DNA of 64,000 bases. Source: Pseudomonadota bacterium (lineage in GTDB: Bacteria; Pseudomonadota; Alphaproteobacteria; Sphingomonadales; Sphingomonadaceae). The notes beneath the pieces are model-generated. The model saw only the letters and a list, made by a program, of their open reading frames with translations, was not told the DNA's origin and did no database searches. Both the position numbers and the translations under genes were made by a program. This document shows, in pieces, positions 44,989 to 53,475 of this stretch (the stretch's first letter is position 1; every line of letters starts with the position of its first letter). The stretch covers positions 1 to 64,000 of the forward strand of contig JAEXAY010000021.1 in NCBI GenBank assembly GCA_023457895.1, given 5' to 3'.

Positions 44989-45024
44989 TGACAATTAAAT
45001 TGTCATGCGTCAATTTAATTGTCA
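44989..45024. promoter_or_regulatory. paired TetR operators
   Basis: TGACAATT-A-AATTGTCA (44989-45005) is a perfect 8+1+8 palindrome. CGTCAATT-T-AATTGTCA (45008-45024) is a degenerate second copy, 19 bp centre to centre. Both lie in the 77-bp gap between tetR and the Rieske operon. Binding by the adjacent TetR is inference. Confidence 0.8.
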
Positions 45025-45055
45025 CAAGATGCACCTTGGGAGATGCGAGTCGGTT

Positions 45056-45976
45056 ATGAGCGAAGCAATTTGGTGGGCCGTGGCCCGCTCTGAAGAAATC
45101 AGCGCGGAAAAGCCCTTCAACGTCGATATTGGCGATCAGCCGATCGTACTCTGGCGCGACACCGATGGCACTGTGCGCGCGCTGGAAGATCGTTGCCCGC
45201 ATCGCCGCGCGCCGCTTTCGCTTGGTTGCATCCTGGGCAGCGGCGCAATCCAGTGCGGCTATCACGGCTGGACCTTCGACGGTGAGAGCGGCCAGCTGGT
45301 CGACATCCCCAATCTGAAGAGCGAGCGGAAATATCCCCCGGCCTACAAGGCCAAACCCTTTGGGGTGCATGAAAGCGCGGGCTTTGTGCGCATCTGCCTT
45401 GATGCAAAGGCACCGCCGCCTGCCGATGATGGCTATGCCCTGCCCCTGTCCGGCACGTCTACCGTGGCGCTGGAGCATGGCCAGTATATCGCGGCCCTGT
45501 TCGACGATCCCTCGCTGCTGATTTCAATCAAGGGCGTGCGCTTCTCGCCCTACCTGCTGGCAGAGCTTTGCGAACAGGAAGGGCAACTGGTGATGGAACG
45601 GTCTTGCCAATGGGCATCGCCGCACTGGCCCGCACCGTTCACCTCCGATTTTCCGATCAGCCTGCGGATCGCCACCGATCCGGTAACCGGCGAAAGCGAT
45701 CTCACCTTGCGTGATGACGAGTTCAACCTGCTTTTGCAGGCCAAGCTCGCGCCGGTGCCGGGAGCACGCCAGGTCACGCAGGTACGCTGGCGCGCCATGC
45801 TTTCGCCCGAACGGCCCGGCCTTGCAGCCAAGGCCATGGGCCTCGGCGCACCGCTGCGCGTGCACGACCATATCGATGGAGCTGCGCTGCGGGTGCTCAA
45901 ACCCTCGGCATCGATCCACGCAGACGACCTGCGGGAGAAGGCCGTCCGAACCGACCAGCAAGACGAAGTAGCCTGA
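45056..45976 (+). CDS. Rieske [2Fe-2S] oxygenase-family protein without visible mononuclear iron site
   Basis: A 306-aa protein from ATG 45056. The Rieske domain is complete: Cys47-x-His49 in CPHRRAPLSLG and Cys67-x2-His70 in CGYHGWTF. After it, the chain continues about 200 residues in a SRPBCC-like region, but I find no D/E-x2-H-x4-H motif where Rieske oxygenases place their mononuclear iron. HDHIDG is present but has the wrong spacing and position. The next gene has the opposite deficiency. It is the first gene of the TetR-controlled operon. Likely role: electron-relay partner of the next protein (inference). Confidence 0.85.
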   Translation: MSEAIWWAVARSEEISAEKPFNVDIGDQPIVLWRDTDGTVRALEDRCPHRRAPLSLGCILGSGAIQCGYHGWTFDGESGQLVDIPNLKSERKYPPAYKAKPFGVHESAGFVRICLDAKAPPPADDGYALPLSGTSTVALEHGQYIAALFDDPSLLISIKGVRFSPYLLAELCEQEGQLVMERSCQWASPHWPAPFTSDFPISLRIATDPVTGESDLTLRDDEFNLLLQAKLAPVPGARQVTQVRWRAMLSPERPGLAAKAMGLGAPLRVHDHIDGAALRVLKPSASIHADDLREKAVRTDQQDEVA

Positions 45977-46007
45977 AGGCAAACTGCACCAGGACAAGGA
46001 CCCTGCC

Positions 46008-47075
46008 ATGCTTGAAATTTCCGATAATCCGGCAACCTCCGCCAACGACGATCCGATCACCTCAGACCCGCGCCAGTTCTCGGCCAAGGTCAATGCCTGG
46101 ATGCCGCACGAAATCATGCTGACCGATGCGTGGTTTCCGCTGGCCCACAGCTTTGCCGTGGAGAAGAAGCCGGTGCGCCGCGCTGTCTATTCCCAACCGT
46201 TCTATCTGTGGCGCGGTTCTGATGGGCAGGTGATTGCCGCAGAAAACCACCCCAACGATACACTGGCCGGTGCCAAGAGCGAGTACACCGACGAAAGCGG
46301 CCACTATCCGGTTCTTGAGAAATACGGCTATGTCTGGGGCTGGCTTGGAAAGCCTGATAATGCCGCGCCCGAGCATGTTCCCAGCATTCCCTACCTGCCG
46401 GAAGACGGCGGCCTGCCGCTGCACATGCTGGGTACTGTACGCTTCGACTGCTGCGCCCCGCTGAGCCTGGAAAACCTGATCGACCTGACCCACGCCGATT
46501 TTATCCATGCCGACGTTGTGGGTGACGAGAAGATGGATTCCGAGACGGTGGAAGTGTTCCACGACAGCGAAACCATCACCATGGTTCGCACCTGCGTGAA
46601 CAAGTCGGTGGCACCGATCATGAAGATGTTCGGCGGCGTTCGCGACGATGTGCAGCAAGTGCGCCAGGTAATCCGCATCTACCTGCGCAGCCATGCCGCG
46701 ATTGCCTATGGCCGGTTCAGCCCAGGGGACAACGTGCAGCTGTTCCACCCCTGTGTGCCGGAAACCCGCGACCGCACCCGGCTGGACTACGCGATGAACA
46801 CGTCCAACGTTAAGAAGAGCAATCTTTTCCGTTATATAATGCCCAAGGCCAGCTACAAGGTTTCGCGCCAGGACAGTTCGATGACCTCGCCGCAAAGCCC
46901 GCGCTACATGAGGCCCGAAAAGCGCAAGGACTTGCACTCCCCACTGGATGAAGCAGGCCAGAAATACCGCGTGCTGATGACGGCACTTGCCGAAAGACAG
47001 GCGCGCGGCGACTTCGCCTATCGTGATGATGTCAGCGCAGATTGCAGCGACATCATAGGATACGAAAAAGCATGA
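46008..47075 (+). CDS. VanA-type oxygenase catalytic subunit lacking the Rieske cluster ligands
   Basis: A 355-aa protein that aligns with the VanA/phthalate-oxygenase family. After AWFPLAHSFAVEKKPVRRAVYSQPFYLWRGSDGQVIAAEN, the usual CxH...CxxH segment is missing and the chain goes directly to YPVLEKYGYVWGWLG. The iron site is intact: ENLIDLTHADFIH gives Asp159, His162 and His167 in D-x2-H-x4-H spacing. With the preceding Rieske-only protein it could form one complete oxygenase split over two chains. NdmC, which borrows the Rieske cluster of NdmD in caffeine demethylation, is a precedent. The stop overlaps the LLM start (ATGA). Confidence 0.85.
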   Translation: MLEISDNPATSANDDPITSDPRQFSAKVNAWMPHEIMLTDAWFPLAHSFAVEKKPVRRAVYSQPFYLWRGSDGQVIAAENHPNDTLAGAKSEYTDESGHYPVLEKYGYVWGWLGKPDNAAPEHVPSIPYLPEDGGLPLHMLGTVRFDCCAPLSLENLIDLTHADFIHADVVGDEKMDSETVEVFHDSETITMVRTCVNKSVAPIMKMFGGVRDDVQQVRQVIRIYLRSHAAIAYGRFSPGDNVQLFHPCVPETRDRTRLDYAMNTSNVKKSNLFRYIMPKASYKVSRQDSSMTSPQSPRYMRPEKRKDLHSPLDEAGQKYRVLMTALAERQARGDFAYRDDVSADCSDIIGYEKA

Positions 47076-48130
47076 CAAAACTGACGAACGCAATTGGCGG
47101 TGAGCGCAAGTGGTGGGGCGTGATGCCAATCCTGCCCGCACCGGCAATGGGCGGCATTGCAAAGCAGATGGAGCAGGTCGGCTTCGAGGGCGTGTTCTCG
47201 CTGCAGATCTATGGTGCGCCATTCGTGCCGATGGCCGCCGTCGCCGCGATGACGGATACGCTCAAGGTCTCCACCGGCATTGCCGTGGCGGGCACCCGCA
47301 GCCCGGTTGAAACCGCCTATTGCGCTATCGAGTGTGACACGATCAGCGAAGGGCGGTTCATTCTCGGCCTCGGCACTTCGCTGCATAGCGCGCTGGAAGG
47401 CATCTATGGCGAACCGCACCGCAAGCTGCTGACGCACCTGCGCGAAGTTGTGAAGATCGTCCGTTATGTGAACGTCAACGGTCACAAGGAAATGGAGCCG
47501 CTGCACGGCGAGTACTACGACCTGGAGTGGACAGAAAAGATGATGACCGCGCCGCCCGTGCGCGAGAACATCCCGATCTGGATCGCCGCGCTCAAGGACA
47601 AGCTGACCAGCATGACGCTGGAGATTGCCGACGGGCTGATGGTGCACGCGCTGTGGACAGTCGATTACACGGTGCAGAAGAACGATTTCATTCACTCCGA
47701 ACTCGCCCGCTTTGGCCGCAAGCGCGAGGACATCGAGATCAACGCCTGGCCCTGGGTCGCCATCAACGACGACAAGCAGCAGGCCATCGAAGACAGCCGC
47801 GCCACCGTGGCCGGATACGCTGGTTACAAGGAATACGAGGATTTCTTCGACTCCATCGGCTTTGGCGATCTGGCGCGCGATTGCCAACTTGCCGCGGGCG
47901 AGCATGGCGATGTGTCCGGCGTGATCGACAAGGTGAGCGATGAAATGGTGCAGGCCTTCGTCAAATGCGGCCCGGTGGACGAGGTGCTGGAGCAGCTCGA
48001 ACCCTTCTGGGGCGTGGTGGATTCGCTGTGCCCGATGACCCCCTATCGCAACCTCTCGATGGAACAGCTGACGAAATACAACGAAGGCCTGTTCGCCATG
48101 GTCGCGGAGGCGAAACGCCGAGAGGGCTGA
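47072..48130 (+). CDS. luciferase-like (LLM) flavin-dependent oxidoreductase, copy 3
   Basis: A 352-aa LLM enzyme from ATG 47072, coupled to the upstream oxygenase gene. Motifs: MEQVGFEGVFSLQIYGAPFVPMAAVAAMTDTLKVSTGIAVAGTRSPVETAYCAIECDTISEGRF at the front of the barrel, then EIADGLMVHALWT. With LuxE- and LuxC-like genes directly downstream, this repeats the monooxygenase-plus-reductase logic of bacterial lux operons. There is no second luciferase subunit next to it. A Baeyer-Villiger or aldehyde-oxidising role is possible; light production is not implied. Confidence 0.88.
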   Translation: MTKLTNAIGGERKWWGVMPILPAPAMGGIAKQMEQVGFEGVFSLQIYGAPFVPMAAVAAMTDTLKVSTGIAVAGTRSPVETAYCAIECDTISEGRFILGLGTSLHSALEGIYGEPHRKLLTHLREVVKIVRYVNVNGHKEMEPLHGEYYDLEWTEKMMTAPPVRENIPIWIAALKDKLTSMTLEIADGLMVHALWTVDYTVQKNDFIHSELARFGRKREDIEINAWPWVAINDDKQQAIEDSRATVAGYAGYKEYEDFFDSIGFGDLARDCQLAAGEHGDVSGVIDKVSDEMVQAFVKCGPVDEVLEQLEPFWGVVDSLCPMTPYRNLSMEQLTKYNEGLFAMVAEAKRREG

Positions 48131-48159
48131 GACCAAGAACACGTTTGGGAGAACGAGGA

Positions 48160-49542
48160 ATGGCAACCGCCGTCGAACAACGCAGCGCAACGGACGAATT
48201 GCTGTCCTACATGGACACCCCCGACCCATTCCGCAACGCGCCCGACAATCTCGCCGAGCTTCAGCTTGAAGCGGTGCGAGAGCGGTTTGCCGACATGGTC
48301 AAACGTGTGCCCGTGCTGGCGCGACGCGCCAGGGAAGTGGGCATCACCCGGATCGAAACGCTGGACGATCTGGTGCCGCTGCTGTTCGCGCACACAAACT
48401 ACAAGAGCTATCCCGAAGCCTTCATCGACAATGGGCAGTGGAAGCACATGAACATGTGGCTGCAAACCATGAGTTCAGTCAGCACCGCCAACATCGACGT
48501 GGAAGGCTGCACGGATGTCGATGACTGGATCGACCGGGCCAAGGCAGCAGGGCATTTCGTATTCTCGTCGAGCGGAACCTCGGGCAAGAATTCCTTCCTC
48601 AACGAAGGGGCCGAGGAACGCGAGCGTGCCAAGAACGCCTATCTGCACGGCTTCAACATCGCCACGCCCAATCACAAGCCCGCGCGCGATCGCCACGTGT
48701 TCAGCGTGATGGCGCCCAAGGGCGTTCACAAGCTGACCCATGCCTGCAATTTCCTCTACGAAAGCTGGGCCAAGCCCGATGGCGGGCTGCACCGACTGAT
48801 TGAGGCCCCGATGCTGGCCATGGACACCATGCGCCCGCACCAGCTGCGTCGCCTGCTTGGCGCGGGCAAGATCGGCCCGTCCGAGGTTGAAGCGCACGAG
48901 AAGGAGCTGGCCGAGAAGAGCAAGGCCAATGCGCTGCGCTTCGATAACTGGATCGAGCAAATCGTCGCCCACCGGTACGAGCCGATCTACATCGCCTGCA
49001 TGTGGGCGCAGGCTTGGATGATCGTGGAGAGGCTGCGCGAACGCGGCATCAAGGATGGCGATTTCCATCCGGACACCATCCTGTCGCTTGGCGGCGGCAC
49101 CAAGGGCGCGAAGATCCCCGCCGACTATCGCGAACAGATCATGGCGTTCTTCGGCGTGGACGAAAGCCGCCTTTCGAACAGCTATGGCATGGTCGAGATT
49201 TCCGGCTTCAACGCGTTGATCCAGCCGCGCGGCGTCTATGCCTCGCCCCCGTGGCTGGTACCGCTGGTGCTCGACAAATCGGGAGAGCGGCTACTCAACC
49301 CGAAGGACAGTAAGGGCACGGTGGAAGGACGCATGGCCTTCTTCGATCTCAACGCCGAATATCGCTGGGGCGGGATCATTTCGGGCGACAAGGTGACGGT
49401 GGAATTCGGCTCTGGCCTGGATGGGGTAAAGACCCCTATCGTCACGTCTATCGCCCGCTACGCCGACTTGGAGGAAGGCGAGGGCAAGTTGACCTGCGCC
49501 GGCACGATCGACGGCTATGTCCGCGGGAGCGTGGCAGCATGA
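48160..49542 (+). CDS. LuxE-like acyl-protein synthetase/ligase
   Basis: A 460-aa ANL-fold protein from ATG 48160 behind GAACGAGGA. The adenylation P-loop is FVFSSSGTSGKNSFL, and the A5-type motif NSYGMVEISGFN follows. The overall length exceeds marine LuxE. LuxE activates a carboxylic acid with ATP and carries the acyl group on a cysteine near its C-terminus; here a cysteine lies in KLTCAGTIDG near the end, which may be equivalent. It overlaps the LuxC-like gene by 4 bp. Together they would reduce an acid or acyl-CoA to an aldehyde. Confidence 0.85.
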   Translation: MATAVEQRSATDELLSYMDTPDPFRNAPDNLAELQLEAVRERFADMVKRVPVLARRAREVGITRIETLDDLVPLLFAHTNYKSYPEAFIDNGQWKHMNMWLQTMSSVSTANIDVEGCTDVDDWIDRAKAAGHFVFSSSGTSGKNSFLNEGAEERERAKNAYLHGFNIATPNHKPARDRHVFSVMAPKGVHKLTHACNFLYESWAKPDGGLHRLIEAPMLAMDTMRPHQLRRLLGAGKIGPSEVEAHEKELAEKSKANALRFDNWIEQIVAHRYEPIYIACMWAQAWMIVERLRERGIKDGDFHPDTILSLGGGTKGAKIPADYREQIMAFFGVDESRLSNSYGMVEISGFNALIQPRGVYASPPWLVPLVLDKSGERLLNPKDSKGTVEGRMAFFDLNAEYRWGGIISGDKVTVEFGSGLDGVKTPIVTSIARYADLEEGEGKLTCAGTIDGYVRGSVAA

Positions 49543-50954
49543 ACGCGCCCAATGTCATCGATCACAGCATGCGCCTGCTGATCCCGCACGTCATCAAGGG
49601 CGAGACGCAGATCGCAGCAGAAGTGGAGCACAACAGCCGCGCGACGCAGGAACTGGTGATGACCCCGCAGCTCAATCTCGATACGCTGATCTGGCGGCGG
49701 CAGGAGGCCGGATTCGCCTTCGAGACGCCGATTGCAGATATCGTCGATTTCCTCGCAGCCGTCGGCGAAGCGCTGGATTTCGACAGGAACATCTACCTGC
49801 AGGAGGCGATGGAACAGAATGCCCGCATGGGCACACTCAGCGCCCGCATCCTCGAAAACTCCTACCGCGATATCGCTACGTTCTTTACCCGCGAGGCGGT
49901 GACGGCGGAAGCGGTGGGATCCTTCGGTTCGTTGGATGCGCTGGACGGATGGCATCGCCGCGATATTCGCGGAGTGCCGACCGATATTCGCGCCTACCCG
50001 CCGCGGATGGTGCATATCCTTGCCGGCAATGCGCCGGTAGTGCCGCCCATCACGATCGTGCGCGGCGCGCTGTCCAAAGGCGTGCATCTGCTCAAGATGC
50101 CTTCGAACGACATGTTCACGGCCAGCGCACTGCTGCGCACCATGGCCGATGTCGATCCCGATCACCCAACAACGCGATCTTTCTCGGCGGCCTATTGGCG
50201 CGGCGGGGATGAAGCCATCGAAGGGCATATCTACCGCTCGCAGTACTACGACAAGCTGGCAGTGTGGGGCGGCGATGCCGCCGTGCGTCACGCGATGAAA
50301 TATGCAGCCCCCGGGTTCGAGATCATCTCTTTCGATCCGAAGGTCTCTATTTCACTGATCGGGCGTGAGGCACACAAGGACGAGGCAACCTTGGCCGATG
50401 TGGCCACCCGCGCTGCGGCCGATGTGCTGGCCTTCAACCAGGATGCCTGCGCCTGCGCTCGTTTTCAATTCGTGGAAGGTACAGACGAGGAAATCGACAC
50501 TTTCTGCCGCGTGCTGCAACGGGAAATGGGCAAGGACACACGGTACGGAGACGGCCCCAACGGTCCCGTTCCGCCAAAGGAAGCTGTCGATGAACTCGAT
50601 ATGCTCGATATGCTTGCACCGCTCTATCAGGTCTATGGCAAGGCCGATGGCAGCGGCCTTGTAGTCCGTTCTACCGAACCGGTTGGCTTCAGCCCTTCGG
50701 GCAAGGTCATTAACGTGGTGCAGGTGGAAAGCCTCACAGATGCCCTGCCGCACGTTACCGTGGCAACGCAGACTTGCGGGGTCTATCCGCTGGAACGTTC
50801 AGTTAAATTGCGCGATGCGCTGACAGGAGCGGGCGTTCAGCGCGTGGTTCGCCTGGGCGGGCACCTTGGCGGTGCGTTCGGAGGGCTTCCGCATGACGGC
50901 GGCTGGCCGCTTCATCGCATGATGCACTGGGTTTCCTGCGATACGGCGCGCTGA
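49539..50954 (+). CDS. LuxC-like acyl-CoA/acyl-protein reductase
   Basis: A 471-aa aldehyde-dehydrogenase-superfamily reductase of the LuxC type. IRAYPPRMVHILAGNAPVVPPITIVRGALSKGVHLLKMPSND forms the NADPH-binding part, and FNQDACACARF carries the catalytic cysteine (Cys304) in the LuxC-like NQxAC context. It is the last gene of the operon, coupled to luxE. It would release an aldehyde from an acyl thioester. In this catabolic setting an acid side chain, rather than myristate, is the more likely substrate (inference). Confidence 0.88.
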   Translation: MNAPNVIDHSMRLLIPHVIKGETQIAAEVEHNSRATQELVMTPQLNLDTLIWRRQEAGFAFETPIADIVDFLAAVGEALDFDRNIYLQEAMEQNARMGTLSARILENSYRDIATFFTREAVTAEAVGSFGSLDALDGWHRRDIRGVPTDIRAYPPRMVHILAGNAPVVPPITIVRGALSKGVHLLKMPSNDMFTASALLRTMADVDPDHPTTRSFSAAYWRGGDEAIEGHIYRSQYYDKLAVWGGDAAVRHAMKYAAPGFEIISFDPKVSISLIGREAHKDEATLADVATRAAADVLAFNQDACACARFQFVEGTDEEIDTFCRVLQREMGKDTRYGDGPNGPVPPKEAVDELDMLDMLAPLYQVYGKADGSGLVVRSTEPVGFSPSGKVINVVQVESLTDALPHVTVATQTCGVYPLERSVKLRDALTGAGVQRVVRLGGHLGGAFGGLPHDGGWPLHRMMHWVSCDTAR

Positions 50955-50969
50955 ACCCTTGCGCTTGCG

Positions 50970-51821
50970 TCAACTGACCGGCTGACCCGCCCTGGCCACC
51001 AGATCTTCGCTGATGCGCCACAGCCGCGCCGCGCCTTCTTCGCTCTGGGCAGCAGGCGTCAGGTCACCAGGCTTGCGTTTCGCGAAGTATTGACCGGTTG
51101 CGTCAGGGGCACCGCCACGCACCAGCCAGAGGATGGTATCGGCACCCTTTTCAGGGGTGAGCGAGAATGGCTTTCCAAAGAAATACATCAGCTTCACAGC
51201 CAGATTGCCATTGCTGTCGAAGTTGGTCTGGACGACACCGGGATGCATGCAGTTCACCCGAATTCCGTCTTGCTCGACCCGTTTGGCCATTTCGCGTGTG
51301 AACAGGATATTCGCCAGCTTTGACTGGGTGTAAGCATCGTTGGCGCTGAATTTTTCGACCTGCTGGAGGTCGTCCCACTTCATGTCCTTGATGAATTTGT
51401 GCGCGACTGATGCAGTGGTGATGACCTGCGCGCCGGGCGCAGCTGCCTTGAGCAGAGGAAGCAGCCGATGGGTCAGCAGGAAGACCGCAAGGTGATTGGC
51501 GGCAAAGGTCTGCTCCAACCCGTCTGCCGTTTCAATCCGCTGCGTTGGAGTGGCACCGGCATTGTTCACCAGCAGGTCGATCCGGTCAGTCAGCGCGCCG
51601 ATCTTCGCGGCGAATTCGTCGACGTTATCCATCACCGCCAGATCGGCCAGCAGCATGTCAACCTGCGCTTGCGGCGCGGCAGCGCGGATTTCCGCCAGCG
51701 CGGCCTCGGTACGCGCCGGATTGCGGCCCTGGGCGATCACTCGCCACCCGTCGCGAGCCAGTTCGCGTGCCACGACAAGGCCAATGCCGGAGCTGGCCCC
51801 GGTTACGACTGCGGTCTTCAC
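50970..51821 (-). CDS. SDR, retinol-dehydrogenase-like
   Basis: A 283-aa SDR of the retinol dehydrogenase/WWOX-like group: VVTGASSGIGLVVARELARDGWRVIAQGRN, LLVNNAGATPTQRIETADGLEQTFAANHLAVFLLTHRLLPLL, TTASVAHKF, and catalytic YTQSKLANILFTREMAKR. It is last in the KstD-like minus block; its start overlaps the KstD-like stop by 4 bp. It converges with the LuxC-like gene 16 bp away. Confidence 0.9.
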   Translation of the reverse strand: MKTAVVTGASSGIGLVVARELARDGWRVIAQGRNPARTEAALAEIRAAAPQAQVDMLLADLAVMDNVDEFAAKIGALTDRIDLLVNNAGATPTQRIETADGLEQTFAANHLAVFLLTHRLLPLLKAAAPGAQVITTASVAHKFIKDMKWDDLQQVEKFSANDAYTQSKLANILFTREMAKRVEQDGIRVNCMHPGVVQTNFDSNGNLAVKLMYFFGKPFSLTPEKGADTILWLVRGGAPDATGQYFAKRKPGDLTPAAQSEEGAARLWRISEDLVARAGQPVS

Positions 51822-53470
51822 CCCGCCACGCTCCTTCCTGCGATGAACCCGGTCACCAGCGCCGGGCCGACATTGCAGCCATGCGCGGGAGACTTGCCCT
51901 GCCAGATCGAATTGGCATCAAGGCCCGCAGCCCACAGTCCGGGGATCGGCTTACCGTCTTCACCCTTAACGCGGCACTGTGCATCGATTTTCACGCCGAC
52001 TGTGGTCGAACCATCGCCAGGGAAGATCTGGACTGCGAAATAGGGCCCAACGCCCACCGGGCCGAAGCAGGGATTGGGGGTATGGTTAGGATCGCCGATT
52101 TCCTGGTCGATCAAGGTATCACCCTTGCCGAATGCGCTGTCCTTGCCAGTTGCGGCATCGGCGTTGACCTTGGCTGCGGTGGCTTCCAGCCCGGCCGCAT
52201 CCACGCCGATCTGCGCGGCAAGTTCTGCCAGCGTCTTACCGGTTTTCAGATAACCCGATGCCACAAGTTTCTTGGTGTTGCCGCCGCCAGGAAGTGACAG
52301 GCCAAGGCCGTATTTCTTGACGTTCTTCGCATTGGAGATGATCCACGCAGGTACATTGCCAGTCAAATGCATGTCTTCCACGAAATGCACGCTGGCCTCG
52401 TTGCCGAAGCGCTTGCCGTCTTTGCCCACGGCGATGCAACCCGGTTTCGACATGTCAATGAGGTGGGCATAGCGTTCGACATAGCCATCATCGCGCTTGC
52501 GTTTCGAAACCACGGCCCAGACGGCGTTCGCGTGATTGTCGGCCCCCATGACTGCGCCAGAGGCGGTGGCCGCCTTGATGCCATCGCCGGTGTTTTCGTA
52601 AGGCAGGATCGAAACGTGCTGCTCGGCAAAGGGAATATAATCCTTGCGCATCTGCTCGTTGGCGGAAAAGCCGCCTGCGGCCAGGATGACGCCTTTGGAT
52701 GCAAGCACTTGCGTTTCCTTGCCGCCGATCGTGGCCACAACGCCGGTTACCCTGCCGCCTTCCACCAGCAACCGCTCTACCGGCGCATCGGCATACAGAT
52801 CAGCCCCGGCATCCAGTACCGAACGGTACAGCCTGCCCATAAGGGCGGTGCCCATAGTGAGACGCGAGCCGCGCCCCAGCTTCTTCTTGTCGCGCGCAAA
52901 CCGGATAGCGATCTTGGCCATGTGCCACAGTGCGCCGGGGCGGGGCAGCCTGGCGATGTAGGGCAGGTCGAAAAGGTCGATCATCATTCCGCCCGGCGCG
53001 TTGAATTCCTGGCGCGGTTTGGACAGGCTGTCGAAATGCGGGCCAAGCTGCTTGCCGTCGTATTCGGCGGGTGCGAGCAATCGGCCCTCGTGTATTGCTC
53101 CCTCAACGTCCGGATACCAGTCGCTGGATGGCGGAGAGAGCAGGAAATTTACCGAACTGTTGGCCTCCAGCCACTCGACCATTTCCGGCCCTGTTTCGAT
53201 ATAGGCTTCGATCAGCTCACGCTCTGCCCGGTTGCCCACCACCGACAGGCAATAGTCGAGCGCCTTCTGCTTGCTGTCATCCACCCCTGCCGCAACCGCC
53301 TGCGGACTTTCGGGAATCCACACGCCGCCACCGGAGATCGCAGTCGTCCCGCCAAAGTGCGGCGCCTTTTCCAGCACGGCCACCTTGCGGCCAGCCTTGG
53401 CAGCGACCAGCGCTGCCGTCAGGCCTGCACCGCCAGACCCCATAACCACTACATCATACTGCATCGCCAT
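51818..53470 (-). CDS. FAD-dependent dehydrogenase, 3-ketosteroid delta1-dehydrogenase (KstD)-like
   Basis: About 550 aa from ATG 53470 behind GAGGGG. The FAD fold is DVVVMGSGGAGLTAALVAAKAGRKVAVLEKAPHFGGTTAISGGGVWIP, a KstD/fumarate-reductase signature. The C-terminal FAD block is GLWAAGLDANSIWQGKSPAHGCNVGPALVTGFIAGR. KstD introduces a 1,2 double bond into ring A of 3-ketosteroids. Related enzymes act on other cyclohexanones and flavin-linked enoates, so the substrate is uncertain. It lies 5 bp after the epoxide-hydrolase-like gene and overlaps the SDR. Confidence 0.85.
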   Translation of the reverse strand: MAMQYDVVVMGSGGAGLTAALVAAKAGRKVAVLEKAPHFGGTTAISGGGVWIPESPQAVAAGVDDSKQKALDYCLSVVGNRAERELIEAYIETGPEMVEWLEANSSVNFLLSPPSSDWYPDVEGAIHEGRLLAPAEYDGKQLGPHFDSLSKPRQEFNAPGGMMIDLFDLPYIARLPRPGALWHMAKIAIRFARDKKKLGRGSRLTMGTALMGRLYRSVLDAGADLYADAPVERLLVEGGRVTGVVATIGGKETQVLASKGVILAAGGFSANEQMRKDYIPFAEQHVSILPYENTGDGIKAATASGAVMGADNHANAVWAVVSKRKRDDGYVERYAHLIDMSKPGCIAVGKDGKRFGNEASVHFVEDMHLTGNVPAWIISNAKNVKKYGLGLSLPGGGNTKKLVASGYLKTGKTLAELAAQIGVDAAGLEATAAKVNADAATGKDSAFGKGDTLIDQEIGDPNHTPNPCFGPVGVGPYFAVQIFPGDGSTTVGVKIDAQCRVKGEDGKPIPGLWAAGLDANSIWQGKSPAHGCNVGPALVTGFIAGRSVAG

Positions 53471-53475
53471 TCCCC

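Noticed and set aside
47072..50954. A true bioluminescence (lux) operon
   Set aside because: There is only one LLM gene, no luxA/luxB pair, no luxD and no flavin reductase, and the genes sit in a degradation island.
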